From Deinococcus ruber (GTDB lineage Bacteria > Deinococcota > Deinococci > Deinococcales > Deinococcaceae): a DNA stretch of 64,000 nt. Below the pieces are notes generated by a model. That model saw only the letters and a list, made by a program, of their open reading frames with translations, made no database searches and had not been told where the DNA came from. Within the stretch, counting starts at the first letter, position 1. Every line of letters starts with the position of its first letter. Position numbers and translations under genes: made by a program. Positions 1-8,263 of this stretch are shown here, piece after piece. The stretch is from NCBI RefSeq assembly GCF_014648095.1, contig NZ_BMQL01000014.1, positions 1 to 64,000 on the forward strand, read 5' to 3'.

Positions 1-33
1 TTCGAAGTCGGCTGGACGCTCGTTTTGCGCCCA

Positions 34-52
34 CTCTCATAAAATTTGTCAG
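34..52 (+). promoter_or_regulatory. possible PHO-box-like direct repeat upstream of pstC
   Basis: CTCTCAT at 34-40 and TTGTCAG at 46-52 resemble the two CTGTCAT-type half sites of the enterobacterial PHO box. They are separated by five A/T-rich bases instead of the usual four. The site lies about 75 bases upstream of pstC, where a phosphate-responsive site would make sense. Each half has mismatches, and the pstS gene expected upstream lies outside the window, so this is only a candidate. Confidence 0.25.
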
Positions 53-124
53 GCCATCAGCGGCCCCATGACATGCTTCCTGTGAACTGTCAGCTATGAG
101 CTTCTTTCAGGAGCGAGGCCAACC

Positions 125-1120
125 ATGACCAAACTGTTACCTGCATCCGCCAGCCGCTCCGCCAACTCTCGCGGCGACGGCGTGTTTCGCACGCTGATCC
201 TGGGGCTTTCGCTCATCATCATCGCGGTGTTCATCATGAGCATCTATCTGCTGGGCCGCGACAGCCTGCCCGCCATCCGCGCCTTCGGGGCCGGGTTCCT
301 TACCAACAGCGTATGGAACCCCGTGACCGAGAAGTTCGGAGCCGGGCCGATGATCGCGGGTACGCTCATCACCTCGTTCGCCGCGCTGGTCATCAGCGTG
401 CCGCTGGCGCTGGCGAGCGCGATCTTCGTGGCCGAGTACGCGCCGAAGTGGCTGGCGAATCCGGTCAGTTATCTGGTCGAACTGCTGGCCGCCGTGCCCA
501 GCGTGGTCTACGGCCTGTGGGCGCTGTTCGCGCTCAAACCGATCATCCAGAATTTTCAGCTCAGTCTGTACACCAGCTTCCCCGACAAGGTGACGCAGTG
601 CTCAGAGCTGCGGGGCAACGGTCAGAACAGCTTCACCTGCTTCTTCTTTCCCGAAGCGCCGGTGGGCCTGGGACTGGCGCTCGCCATCATCATCCTGACG
701 ATCATGATTCTGCCGTACACCGCCTCGGTGGCGCGTGACGTGATCCGTCTGGTGCCCAGCGATCAGCGCGAGGCCATGTACGCGCTGGGCGCAACCAAGT
801 GGGAAGTCATCAGCCGCGCCATCCTGCCGTTTGCGCGGGCGGGCATCACGGGCGGTGTGATTCTGGCGCTGGGCCGCGCCCTGGGCGAAACGCTGGCGGT
901 GGCGATGGTGATCGGCAACGTGCCGGAACTCGCCAAGACCTTCTGGGGCAGCACCGCGACGATGGCGAGCATGATCGCCAACCAGTTCGGAGACGCGCAG
1001 CAGGCGCTGCACCGCTCCAGCATCGTGGAACTGGGTCTGCTGCTGTTCTTCGTGAGTGTGGTCGTCAACTACACCGCCCGCATGCTGATCGTGAAACTCA
1101 CGCCCAAGGGGATCCAGTGA
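125..1120 (+). CDS. pstC: phosphate ABC transporter permease PstC
   Basis: Inner-membrane permease half of the PstSCAB importer that takes up inorganic phosphate. The 331-residue protein has a first membrane helix at about residues 25-47 and further helices. The permease EAA-type loop around residues 215-235 ([14 protein letters not shown]) contacts PstB. An extracytoplasmic loop near residues 150-180 carries two cysteines (TQC and FTC) that could form a disulfide. The start is set by AGGAG at 109-113. Its stop overlaps the pstA start (ATGA), indicating translational coupling. The binding protein gene pstS is expected just upstream, outside the window. Confidence 0.96.
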   Translation: MTKLLPASASRSANSRGDGVFRTLILGLSLIIIAVFIMSIYLLGRDSLPAIRAFGAGFLTNSVWNPVTEKFGAGPMIAGTLITSFAALVISVPLALASAIFVAEYAPKWLANPVSYLVELLAAVPSVVYGLWALFALKPIIQNFQLSLYTSFPDKVTQCSELRGNGQNSFTCFFFPEAPVGLGLALAIIILTIMILPYTASVARDVIRLVPSDQREAMYALGATKWEVISRAILPFARAGITGGVILALGRALGETLAVAMVIGNVPELAKTFWGSTATMASMIANQFGDAQQALHRSSIVELGLLLFFVSVVVNYTARMLIVKLTPKGIQ

Positions 1121-1983
1121 TGAGCCGAACGCTGGAACGCAGTGTGCCCAGGGGCCAGACCCTGAGTACGGGCCGCAAAACGGTCAACCTGTTCATGGGC
1201 TTCCTGATCTCGCTCGGCACCTTGATCGTGGTCGCTCCGCTCATCTGGATTTTCGTGTACCTCATCACCCAGGGCGCGGCCTCGCTGAGTACCGCCTTCT
1301 TTACGCACATTCCGGCCCCGGTGGGCGAGGCAGGCGGCGGGTACCTGAACGCCATCACCGGCAGCCTGGTGATGCTGGCGATTGCCGCCGTGATCGGCGT
1401 GGTCGTGGGTGTGGCGGGCGGCGTGTTTCTGGCCGAGTTCCCGCGTCACCCGCTGATGCCCACCATCCGGATGCTCAGCGACGTGCTGTCGGGTATTCCC
1501 GCCATCGTAGTGGGTCTGGTGGTGTACTCGCTGGTGGTGGTGCGCTTCGGATATTCCGGCTTCGCGGGTGGGCTGGCCCTGGGCCTGCTGATGATTCCGA
1601 TTGTGGTACGGACCAGCGAAGAGGTGCTGAAACTGGTGCCGCTGGCAATCCGTGAGGCGGGGCTGGCGCTGGGACTGCCGCAGTGGAAAGTGATTCTGAA
1701 CATCGTGCTGCCTGCCGCCACCAGTGGCATCGTGACAGGCGTGATGCTGGCGCTGGCCCGCGTCGCCGGAGAAGCTGCGCCGCTGCTGTTCACGGCATTC
1801 GGCAACAACCTGCTGAACCTGAACCCCGGCAAGCCCATGAGTGCGCTGCCCCAGCAGATCTTCATCGACGCCACCAGCGGCAGCGACAGCAACGTCACGC
1901 TCGCCAAGGCCGGTTCACTGGTGCTGATCGTGCTGATCTTCCTGGCCTCGCTGGCAGCCCGCACCGCCACCAGAAGGCGTTAA
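1120..1983 (+). CDS. pstA: phosphate ABC transporter permease PstA
   Basis: Second membrane subunit of the phosphate importer, 287 residues. The first helix is at about residues 23-45. The cytoplasmic coupling loop ([14 protein letters not shown], near residues 185-200) is typical of PstA, and the PstA-like [12 protein letters not shown] segment follows. The ATG overlaps the last base of pstC. About 95 bases separate it from pstB, so the three genes probably form one transcript. Family length and order (C, A, B) match the usual pst operon. Confidence 0.96.
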   Translation: MSRTLERSVPRGQTLSTGRKTVNLFMGFLISLGTLIVVAPLIWIFVYLITQGAASLSTAFFTHIPAPVGEAGGGYLNAITGSLVMLAIAAVIGVVVGVAGGVFLAEFPRHPLMPTIRMLSDVLSGIPAIVVGLVVYSLVVVRFGYSGFAGGLALGLLMIPIVVRTSEEVLKLVPLAIREAGLALGLPQWKVILNIVLPAATSGIVTGVMLALARVAGEAAPLLFTAFGNNLLNLNPGKPMSALPQQIFIDATSGSDSNVTLAKAGSLVLIVLIFLASLAARTATRRR

Positions 1984-2077
1984 CGCCACAGAAGAGGCGC
2001 AAGCCTCTGGCAGACGAGCGCGTCTATCCCCGGCTTCTTCCATCCCTGATATCTCCCCTCCCCTGCAAAGGAACCCC

Positions 2078-2836
2078 ATGACCCAACTCCTGACCGCCAA
2101 AAACGTGGATGTGTATTACGGCGAGAAACACGCCGTCAAGAAAGTAAATCTGAATGTGGACAGCGGCAGCGTGAACGCCCTGATCGGGCCGAGCGGCTGC
2201 GGCAAGACCACCTTTCTGCGGGCCATCAACCGCATGCACGACATGACGCCCGGTGCGCGGGTCGAAGGTGAAATCCGGCTCGACGGGCAGGACCTGTACG
2301 GCGCGAATGTGGATGCCGTCAGCATCCGCCGCCGCATCGGCATGGTGTTCCAGAAACCCAACCCGTTTCCCACCATGAGCATCTACGAGAATGTGGTGAG
2401 TGGGCTGAAGCTGGCGGGTGTGCGCGACTCGGCCCTTCTGAACGAGATCACCGAGCGCAGTCTGCGTCAGGCCGCGCTGTGGGACGAGGTGAAAGACCGT
2501 CTGAAAACGCCCGCCACCGGCCTGTCGGGTGGGCAGCAGCAGCGTCTGTGCATTGCGCGTGCGCTGGCGGTCGAGCCGGAAATTCTGCTGATGGACGAGC
2601 CGACCAGTGCGCTCGACCCTGCCAGCACCGCCAAGATCGAAGACCTGATGAGCGATCTGAAGCAGGTCGCCACCATCATCATCGTGACGCACAATATGCA
2701 TCAGGCGGCGCGGGTCAGCGACACCACCAGCTTCTTCCTGAACGGCGACCTGATCGAGCACGGCCTGACTGACCAGATTTTCACCTCACCCAAAGACGAG
2801 CGCACCGAAGCCTACGTCACCGGGCGCTTCGGCTGA
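2078..2836 (+). CDS. pstB: phosphate ABC transporter ATP-binding protein PstB
   Basis: ATPase that drives phosphate import through PstC/PstA. The 252-residue sequence has Walker [10 protein letters not shown] at about residues 36-44, a Q-loop (VFQKPNPFP), signature LSGGQQQR and Walker [12 protein letters not shown], followed by the switch histidine in VTHN. The NPFP stretch after the Q-loop is characteristic of PstB. The start is preceded by an AAAGGAA ribosome binding site. A hairpin just downstream (2862-2891) probably ends the pst transcript before phoU. Confidence 0.97.
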   Translation: MTQLLTAKNVDVYYGEKHAVKKVNLNVDSGSVNALIGPSGCGKTTFLRAINRMHDMTPGARVEGEIRLDGQDLYGANVDAVSIRRRIGMVFQKPNPFPTMSIYENVVSGLKLAGVRDSALLNEITERSLRQAALWDEVKDRLKTPATGLSGGQQQRLCIARALAVEPEILLMDEPTSALDPASTAKIEDLMSDLKQVATIIIVTHNMHQAARVSDTTSFFLNGDLIEHGLTDQIFTSPKDERTEAYVTGRFG

Positions 2837-3166
2837 ACAGGTCGTTCACTGGCAACCGAAGGAGGCGTGCCTGATCATCCGGCAACGCCTCTTTCGCTTT
2901 AGATGTGAAGAGACAGACATCGGCTTTCAGAAAACGAGAAAAATACCTGGCTTCATGCTCGTATATTCATCTCCTGAAGACAAAGTTCCACCGAAACTTA
3001 AACGTTTAAGGATATCAGCCAATCAACGTCTATACCGCTCAACAGGAACGCACAAAGAGCTTATTTCCAGCAGCTGCATTCGGACATCCCGGAACTCCTC
3101 ATTCACTGTGCCGAAAATCGCCATAAGCTGACACCGGACAGATAGAAGCACGTCAGGATACACATC
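2837..3166 (+). promoter_or_regulatory. pstB-phoU intergenic region with a perfect palindrome
   Basis: This 330-base gap has no convincing gene. Besides the terminator at its left end it is AT-richer than the surroundings and holds a perfect 14-base palindrome, CTTAAACGTTTAAG, at 2997-3010, about 155 bases before phoU. A core AAACGTTT is the kind of site bound by LacI-type dimers, but no such regulator is encoded nearby. Just upstream of phoU is AGGA eight bases before the ATG. Confidence 0.5.
2862..2895 (+). terminator. probable terminator after pstB
   Basis: GAGGCGT at 2862-2868 pairs with ACGCCTC at 2885-2891, followed by TTTCGCTTT. The stem is short but GC-rich and sits 25 bases after the pstB stop, so it plausibly separates the pst transcript from phoU. 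Confidence 0.55.
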
Positions 3167-3838
3167 ATGCGAGACGCCCTCAATGCCAGCCAGCAAGACC
3201 TGACGGCCCGCTTTCTGCGGATGCTCAGCATTTCGCTGGAGCAGGTCGCGCTCATTCGCAACGCCATCACCCGCCAGCAGTACGCCGGTCTTTCCGAACG
3301 CACGCACGAACTGGAACGCGAGCTGGACGTACTGGAGCGCGAGGTCGAGGATACCTGCCTGAACGCCATCGCAAGGTATCAGCCGCTCGCCACCGACCTG
3401 CGCTTTTACCTGATGGTCTTCAAGAGCCTGACCGATCTGGAACGGGCCGGAGACTACGGGCGGCATATCGGGCGCGATCTGGAAGACATCGCGGGCACGC
3501 TCAGCAGCGGGCCACTGCACGACGTGCTGCCCCAGACCAACCTGCTCGCCACCATGATCGAGCGGCTGGCCTACGCCTTTACCGAAGGTGACGTGGAGGC
3601 TGCCCGCGAGGTCATGCGCCTCGATTACGAGGAAGTGGACGCGCTGTACGAGCAGATGCAGCGGGCCTCGCTGACGCGCATTCTGGAAAATCCACGCGAT
3701 CTTCAGGCCGCGCTGAAGGCCAACCGCATGGCCCGCAGCCTGGAACGGCTGGGCGACCATCTGGTGAATGTGGCCGAACGGGTGGAAGCGTATCTGCTGT
3801 CGCGGCCCGGCAGCCAGGTCGGGCAAGCGTCGGACTGA
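3167..3838 (+). CDS. phoU: phosphate uptake regulator PhoU
   Basis: Peripheral regulator that lowers phosphate uptake and modulates the Pho histidine kinase when phosphate is plentiful. The 223-residue all-helical protein contains two PhoU repeats. The first has the typical segment ATDLRFYLMVFKSLTDLERAGDY (about residues 78-100), and the second has LQAALKANRMARSLERLGDHLVNVAE near the C terminus. The acidic metal-binding pattern E(R)xxD is present in both. It follows the pst genes in the same direction but has its own 330-base leader region. No Pho two-component pair is found in this window. Confidence 0.95.
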   Translation: MRDALNASQQDLTARFLRMLSISLEQVALIRNAITRQQYAGLSERTHELERELDVLEREVEDTCLNAIARYQPLATDLRFYLMVFKSLTDLERAGDYGRHIGRDLEDIAGTLSSGPLHDVLPQTNLLATMIERLAYAFTEGDVEAAREVMRLDYEEVDALYEQMQRASLTRILENPRDLQAALKANRMARSLERLGDHLVNVAERVEAYLLSRPGSQVGQASD

Positions 3839-3860
3839 ACAGCGTTGAGACGGACGGCGC

Positions 3861-4160
3861 TCAGCCGATTCCCAACCAGCGCAGTACCCAGTACCCGCCG
3901 AATCCGCCCAGAATGCCCACCGCGAGCTGCCGCGTTCGCCACATCAGCAGCCCGGCCAATACCGCCGCGAGTGCCCGGCGAACGGCGTCGGGGGCGCTGG
4001 CGATATCGGGCACCACCAGTGCTGCGAACACGCTGATCGGCACGAAGCGCAGAAAGGCCAGCCAGAACGGCGGCAAGTTCAGGCCGCCCAGACTCAGGCC
4101 CAGATAGCGAGATGCCCAGGTCACGGCCCACATGCCCAGCATCGTCAGGAAGGGGGTCAT
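3861..4160 (-). CDS. azlD: AzlD family small membrane subunit of amino acid exporter
   Basis: Small partner of AzlC in the branched-chain amino acid efflux pair (LIV-E family, AzlCD/YgaZH). The 99-residue protein is almost entirely hydrophobic, with three to four helices and the AzlD-type N terminus around TMLGMWAVTWASRYLGL. Its ATG at 4158-4160 overlaps the azlC stop by four bases, so translation is coupled. It lies tail-to-tail with phoU. Confidence 0.9.
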   Translation of the reverse strand: MTPFLTMLGMWAVTWASRYLGLSLGGLNLPPFWLAFLRFVPISVFAALVVPDIASAPDAVRRALAAVLAGLLMWRTRQLAVGILGGFGGYWVLRWLGIG

Positions 4161-4858
4161 GTGGCCCGCCTTGTGGTGAGGGCCGCTCCGAGCAGCGCGC
4201 CGCCCACGCCCGCGATCAGCACCGTCAGGCCGCCGGGAAACAGACGCGAGACGCCCCAGGCCAGCAGGCCCGAACACACTGCCACCAGCAGTTCGAGGCG
4301 GCCCCGCAGCAGCGGCACCAGCAGGCCCAGAAAGGCCAGCGGGAAAATCACGTCGGCTCCGACGGCCTGTGGATCGGGAATGACCGCCCCGGCCAGCGAG
4401 CCGATCAGCGTGAAGACGTTCCACACGGCATACAGGCTCAGCTCTGCGCCCAGCAGGAATGCGAAGTTCAGACCGCCCGGCAGGTGGGGCGCAGCCGCGA
4501 TGCTGACGCCGTAGGCTTCATCGGTCAGGAACTGGGCCGCGACCACGCGCCGCCAGCCGCTGATCGGCACCTGCTGCGCCAGACTCAGGCCGTACAGCAC
4601 GTGCCGCACGTTCAGCAGAAAGGTGGTGAAGACGATGGCGAGTGCGCCCGCGCTCTTGCCGAACAGCCCCGCCGCCGCGAACTGCGACGCCCCGGCAAAC
4701 ACGCTCAGGCTCATGAACTGGGTTTCGAGCAGGCTCAGGTGGGCAGCGCGGGCGGTGACGGCATAGGCCACCGCGAACGGAGCAATCCCCAGATACAGCG
4801 GCGTGAGTGCCAGAAAGCCTGCCAGAAAGGAAGAACGGGAAGGTGAAGGCGCAGACAC
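4157..4858 (-). CDS. azlC: AzlC family branched-chain amino acid exporter
   Basis: Large subunit of the AzlCD exporter. The 233-residue protein has family features such as the N-terminal FLAGFLALTPLYLGIAPFA helix, LSVFAGASQFAAAGL and the conserved NVRHVLYGLSL segment near residue 85. The start is a GTG directly after a -10 like TAGCCT (six bases apart on the minus strand), implying a leaderless message. azlD follows with a four-base overlap. Substrate choice (valine, leucine or related) is inferred from the family only. Confidence 0.92.
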   Translation of the reverse strand: MSAPSPSRSSFLAGFLALTPLYLGIAPFAVAYAVTARAAHLSLLETQFMSLSVFAGASQFAAAGLFGKSAGALAIVFTTFLLNVRHVLYGLSLAQQVPISGWRRVVAAQFLTDEAYGVSIAAAPHLPGGLNFAFLLGAELSLYAVWNVFTLIGSLAGAVIPDPQAVGADVIFPLAFLGLLVPLLRGRLELLVAVCSGLLAWGVSRLFPGGLTVLIAGVGGALLGAALTTRRAT

Positions 4859-5043
4859 ACGCTCAGGCTAGCGCCGGAAGGAGGCAGTAGGAACGACATC
4901 CCTGACGAGCTTTCAATTCCTGTTATCTGCGCTCAGTTCTGCCAAATGCTCTCACAGAGCAATTTGCGGAAGAAGAGCACCAGGGCAATAAGCCAAAAGG
5001 CCATTCAGAACGCTGTTCCCACTCCCTACTTCCCACTTACACG
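4859..5043. other. intergenic region with a repeat word and small hairpin
   Basis: Between azlC and the permease there is no gene. It holds a small hairpin with a GCTCT/AGAGC stem (about 4944-4967). At 5018-5037 there is a 20-base string found again, identically, at 43674-43693. See findings. Confidence 0.45.
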
Positions 5044-5739
5044 TCAGATCACTCGGCGTTCCGGTAGGCGTTCTCCGCGCGACAGTCGGCGTTCCAGCAG
5101 TCTTATCAGGCGGGTCATGGTGAAGGTGAGCAGAAAATAGACCACGGCGAGCACGGCATACACCTCGAACTGCCGGTAGGTGGCGCTGGTGATGTATTTG
5201 CCCTGCGCGAAGAGTTCCTGCAAGGTAACGGCGCTGGCAAGGCTGCTGCCCAGAATCAGCGAAACGAATTCGTTGCCCAGTGCGGGCAGCGCCACCCGCC
5301 ACGCCTGTGGCAGCACCACGTACCGGAGTGCCTGCACGCTGCTGAGGCCCAGGCTGCGGGCCGCCTCGCGCTGGCCCTGCGGCACGCTGCTCAGGCCGCC
5401 GCGCACGATCTCGCTGGTGTAGGCCGCGCTGTACAGCCCCAGCGCCATCACCGCCGCCGGAAAGCCCGCCAGCGTGAGGCCCAGCGCGGGCAACCCGTAA
5501 TACACCACGCTCAACAGCACGATCAGCGGAATGCCGCGCACCACCTCGACGTAGGCATTGGCGAGCGGCCCCAGCAGCGTTACCCGGAAGACCCGCAGCA
5601 CACCCAGCACGGTGCCGAAGACGACGGACACCAGCAGCGCACACAGGCTCACGCTCAGGGTCAGCTTCAGGCCCGCCCACAGCAGCGCCGGATAGTCGCC
5701 GGAAAAAATCGTTCGGAAGCCCGTCAGGAGATCGGCCAT
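5044..5739 (-). CDS. polar amino acid ABC transporter permease (HisM/GlnP type)
   Basis: Integral membrane subunit of an amino-acid importer, about 231 residues. The family signature SEIVRGGLSSVPQGQREAA followed by LGLSSVQALRYVVLPQA is the typical permease coupling loop of the HisMQ group. The start at MADLL is preferred over upstream codons because TACACT lies nine bases before it. No ATPase gene is adjacent. A matching substrate-binding protein is at 7462-8229, separated by the SMR/VOC genes, so the transporter genes are split. Specificity cannot be read from the sequence. Confidence 0.88.
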   Translation of the reverse strand: MADLLTGFRTIFSGDYPALLWAGLKLTLSVSLCALLVSVVFGTVLGVLRVFRVTLLGPLANAYVEVVRGIPLIVLLSVVYYGLPALGLTLAGFPAAVMALGLYSAAYTSEIVRGGLSSVPQGQREAARSLGLSSVQALRYVVLPQAWRVALPALGNEFVSLILGSSLASAVTLQELFAQGKYITSATYRQFEVYAVLAVVYFLLTFTMTRLIRLLERRLSRGERLPERRVI

Positions 5740-5952
5740 GCAGAGGCCAGTGTAGAGCAGTTCTGCCAATAACAGCCTTGCCGGAGCAGCACCGTCAAGG
5801 CCTCCATTCTCTGTCCTGCTCACCGAATTCACTCCTCTGTTCGGTCACAAGAAGAGAGGACACCACGCCATTCTTCTGACACCTGCCTGAGTGGGAAGCC
5901 ACGGTGCCGGGCGAAGTGTGACACGCGCTGACCTCGGCCTAACGTGCCCCGC

Positions 5953-5958
5953 TACAAT
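5953..5958 (+). promoter_or_regulatory. promoter -10 for a putative non-coding RNA
   Basis: TACAAT at 5953-5958 is a good -10 box. CTGACC at 5928-5933 is a weak -35 with a long 19-base spacer. It precedes the structured region starting near 5964 and no coding start follows it. Confidence 0.4.
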
Positions 5959-5963
5959 AGAGG

Positions 5964-6135
5964 CAGGAAGCGGCTGACATACGTTGTAGACGGCATTCAT
6001 CGCCACGCGAAGAGCAGAAAGCCCTGCGCGAAGTGGTTGACCCGACCGGGGCCGCTTCCCCAGACCGATGGGGTCTGACTTCTGGAGCCGATCTGCGTCG
6101 GTTGCCAGCTACCAAAGAACGGGTGAAACGGAGTA
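5964..6135 (+). ncRNA. putative structured RNA upstream of the SMR exporter pair
   Basis: A closing stem is formed by GGAAGCGGC (5966-5974) with GCCGCTTCC (6051-6059), nine perfect pairs. Inside it CCAC/GTGG and GCG/CGC segments can pair. Immediately after it CAGACC (6061-6066) pairs with GGTCTG (6072-6077), then CCGA pairs with TCGG around a TCTGCG loop. No ribosome-bound reading frame fits. It does not match RNase P, tmRNA or SRP RNA motifs that I know. It could be an independent small RNA or the leader of the exporter genes starting 190 bases further on. Ends are approximate. Confidence 0.4.
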
Positions 6136-6326
6136 TGCGGAAGGAACCGCGCCGAAACATAACGGTGCTTGAACTGCACTGTGACTGGCTGTACGTCAGA
6201 AGTTGGACGTAGCGGCCTCAGACACGCTGTTATAAGCAGGTCATTGACTGTTCAGACCAATATGACAGGTCTGTCCTGTCGCGTCTCTCCATCGTTGGTG
6301 ATTCAAACCTTAAAGGAAGGTGCTTT

Positions 6327-6689
6327 ATGCGAGCCTGGCTCGCGCTGTTTTCGGCCATCGCCTGTGAAGTCACGGGCACGCTGGCCCTCAAGCTGTTCGG
6401 CGTTCATACGCCCTGGTTGGCTGCCGCCGTCACAGGCGGAACCATCATTCTTTCGTACATGCTGCTGTCGCTGGCGTTCCGGCGCATTCCGGTAGCAGTG
6501 GCCTTCGCGGTGTGGGAAGCGCTGGGTCTGGCCCTCGTGACCCTGCTGGGGGCCACGCTGCTGGGCGAGCACCTGAAAGCGCCGCAACTGCTGGCCCTGC
6601 TGGGGCTGCTGCTGGGCGCGAGGCTGCTGCATCTCGGCACCCACACGCCCGCGTCTCGGAGCAGGCCACAGCCGGGGGGTGCCGTATGA
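6327..6689 (+). CDS. SMR family transporter, first subunit of a pair
   Basis: Small multidrug resistance type membrane protein of 120 residues with four predicted helices. The catalytic glutamate of the family sits in helix 1 (AIACEVTGTLALK, Glu at about residue 14). Helix 3 has the VAFAVWEALGLAL motif corresponding to the family WxGxG region. Unlike single SMR pumps it is followed, with an ATGA overlap, by a second SMR gene, so the two probably form a heterodimer like MdtIJ or YkkCD. The substrate (polyamine, guanidinium or a drug) is not determinable here. AAAGGAAGG is placed well for the ATG. Confidence 0.85.
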   Translation: MRAWLALFSAIACEVTGTLALKLFGVHTPWLAAAVTGGTIILSYMLLSLAFRRIPVAVAFAVWEALGLALVTLLGATLLGEHLKAPQLLALLGLLLGARLLHLGTHTPASRSRPQPGGAV

Positions 6690-7012
6690 CCGCTACCCTC
6701 GCCTTCGTGTGCCTGGCCTTTGCTGCCCTGCTCGATATCGCAGCGAACGTGCTGCTCAAGCGCTCCGACGGATTTCGCCGCCCCTGGCCGGGAATAGCGG
6801 CGCTGGCCCTGGTGCTGTGCGCCTTCGGACTGTTGGGCCTGAGTCTGCGGGCCGTGCCGCTCAGCACCGCCTACGCGGTCTGGGGTGGCCTGGGCATCGT
6901 GGGCGCGGCGCTGCTCAGCCGCAGACTCGACGGCGTGCGTTTCTCCCCTGCCGCGTGGGCCGGGCTGGCCCTGATTCTGGGCAGCGTCCTGCTGCTGCAT
7001 CTGGGAGAATGA
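6686..7012 (+). CDS. SMR family transporter, second subunit of a pair
   Basis: A 108-residue four-helix SMR protein. Its first helix has an aspartate (ALLDIAANVLLKRSDG) where most SMR proteins have the essential glutamate. Helix 3 has the canonical AYAVWGGLGIVG motif. Such asymmetry is known in paired SMR proteins, where one partner carries the altered carboxylate. Its ATG overlaps the stop of the preceding gene, and a VOC-domain gene follows after three bases, so all three are probably one operon. Confidence 0.85.
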   Translation: MTATLAFVCLAFAALLDIAANVLLKRSDGFRRPWPGIAALALVLCAFGLLGLSLRAVPLSTAYAVWGGLGIVGAALLSRRLDGVRFSPAAWAGLALILGSVLLLHLGE

Positions 7013-7015
7013 CGC

Positions 7016-7459
7016 ATGACCGAGCTGAACAATCGCCCCGCAGGGGGTTTCAATCCGCTGGTGCCCGAACTGGCCGTGTTCGACCTGCCACGTTCGCTGG
7101 CCTTCTGGTGTACGGGCCTGGGGTTCCGGGTGGCGTATCAGCGCCCCGAAGAAGGTTTCGCCTACCTGGAACGCGGCGGCGCACAGATCATGCTGTCGGT
7201 GGTCAATCCGAAATGGGTGGCCGCGCCGTATGAAGTGCCGCTGGGCCGGGGCATCAACTTTCAGATCGGCGTGGACAGCATCGCGCCGATTCTGACAGCT
7301 CTGGAGCAGCTCGATTCACCGCTGTTTCATGCACCGCACGAGGCGTGGCACCGGGTTGGCGCAACTGAACTGGGCGACATCCAGTTCACGGCGCAGGACC
7401 CCAACGGCTACCTGATCCGCTTCTCGCAGTCGCTGGGAGAACGGCCTGTAGGGGCATAG
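7016..7459 (+). CDS. VOC family (bleomycin resistance/glyoxalase-like) protein
   Basis: A 147-residue single-domain protein of the vicinal-oxygen-chelate fold. The pattern LVPELAVFDLPRSLAFWCTGLGFRVAYQRPEEGFAYLERGG at the N terminus and DIQFTAQDPNGYLIRFSQ at the C terminus is typical of bleomycin-binding/resistance relatives. Family members bind drugs or metals or act as dioxygenases and lyases. The particular role is unknown. It starts three bases after the second SMR gene, suggesting a shared resistance or detoxification operon. Confidence 0.85.
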   Translation: MTELNNRPAGGFNPLVPELAVFDLPRSLAFWCTGLGFRVAYQRPEEGFAYLERGGAQIMLSVVNPKWVAAPYEVPLGRGINFQIGVDSIAPILTALEQLDSPLFHAPHEAWHRVGATELGDIQFTAQDPNGYLIRFSQSLGERPVGA

Positions 7460-7461
7460 CG

Positions 7462-8229
7462 TTACTTCTGCACAATCCACTTATCCAGCAGTTTCTGATA
7501 CTCACCGCTCGATTTCAGCCGGGCCAGCGTCTTGTTGGCTGCCGCCGCCAGATCGCTGCCTTTGGTGAAAACCATGCCGTAATCCTCGGCCACCAGCGCC
7601 GTGCCCGCCTGATCGAACTGACCGGGCAGGCGCTTTTTCAGGCTGATCACGGTGGGCGCGTCACCGATCAGCGCATCGACTCGCCCCGACTGCACGTCGG
7701 CAAGGCCCGCCGCGAAGTCGTCATAGACCTTCAGCACCGCGCCTTTGGGCTTCAGAGCGTCGTTTCCCGCGTACTGCCCGGTGGTATTGGCCTGCACGCC
7801 GATGATTTTGCCCTTCACGCTGGCAGGCCACGCGAATTTCTTCGGATTGCCCCCCTTCACGATGAAGACCTGGGCCGAGCGGTAATACGGCGCACTGAAG
7901 CCCACGACTTTCGCCCGCTCCGGCGTGATGGTGATGGCGCTGATCGCCATGTCCACCCGCTTTGAAGTGACTGCCTGGGGCATGAGTGCACCGAATCCCA
8001 CCGCGCTGATCTGGAGTTTCACACCCAGATCGGCAGCGACAGCCCGCGCAATATCGATCTCGAAGCCGACGATGTTGCCGCTGGCGTCCTTGTACTCGAA
8101 CGGCTGAAAGGTCGGATCAGTGCCCAGGACCAGCACGCCTTTCTTCTTGACATCGGCCACCGAAGCGGCGAGAGCGGCAGACGTCAGGAGCAGGGCCGAA
8201 AGGGCAAGCGGCAGCGCAGCGCGGTTCAT
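7462..8229 (-). CDS. amino acid ABC transporter substrate-binding protein
   Basis: Secreted binding protein of 255 residues, family 3 (GlnH/HisJ type). A signal peptide (MNRAALPLALSALLLTSAALA) is followed by LGTDPTFQPFEYKDASGNIVGFEIDIARAVA. RVDALIGDAP and the late GMVFTKG segment are also typical. The ATG at 8229 was chosen because TATGCT lies seven bases upstream, a leaderless arrangement. It is tail-to-tail with the VOC gene and probably serves the permease at 5044-5739. No ATPase subunit is nearby. Confidence 0.9.
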   Translation of the reverse strand: MNRAALPLALSALLLTSAALAASVADVKKKGVLVLGTDPTFQPFEYKDASGNIVGFEIDIARAVAADLGVKLQISAVGFGALMPQAVTSKRVDMAISAITITPERAKVVGFSAPYYRSAQVFIVKGGNPKKFAWPASVKGKIIGVQANTTGQYAGNDALKPKGAVLKVYDDFAAGLADVQSGRVDALIGDAPTVISLKKRLPGQFDQAGTALVAEDYGMVFTKGSDLAAAANKTLARLKSSGEYQKLLDKWIVQK

Positions 8230-8263
8230 GGAAAGCAGCATACCGAAAAGCGGAGAAGACCGC

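Larger units (their letters stand above)
5740..6326 (+). other. 587-base intergenic region before the SMR genes
   Basis: Apart from the structured segment described separately, I see no credible gene. The last 120 bases contain the ribosome binding site AAAGGAAGG at 6312-6320 for the first SMR gene and AT-richer stretches that could hold its promoter. Guanidine riboswitch consensus motifs, which often precede SMR genes, were looked for and not recognised. Confidence 0.4.

Noticed and set aside
6041..6120. tRNA-like segment in the region before the SMR genes
   Set aside because: No cloverleaf with a proper T-loop and acceptor stem can be drawn. The pairing fits a different structure.
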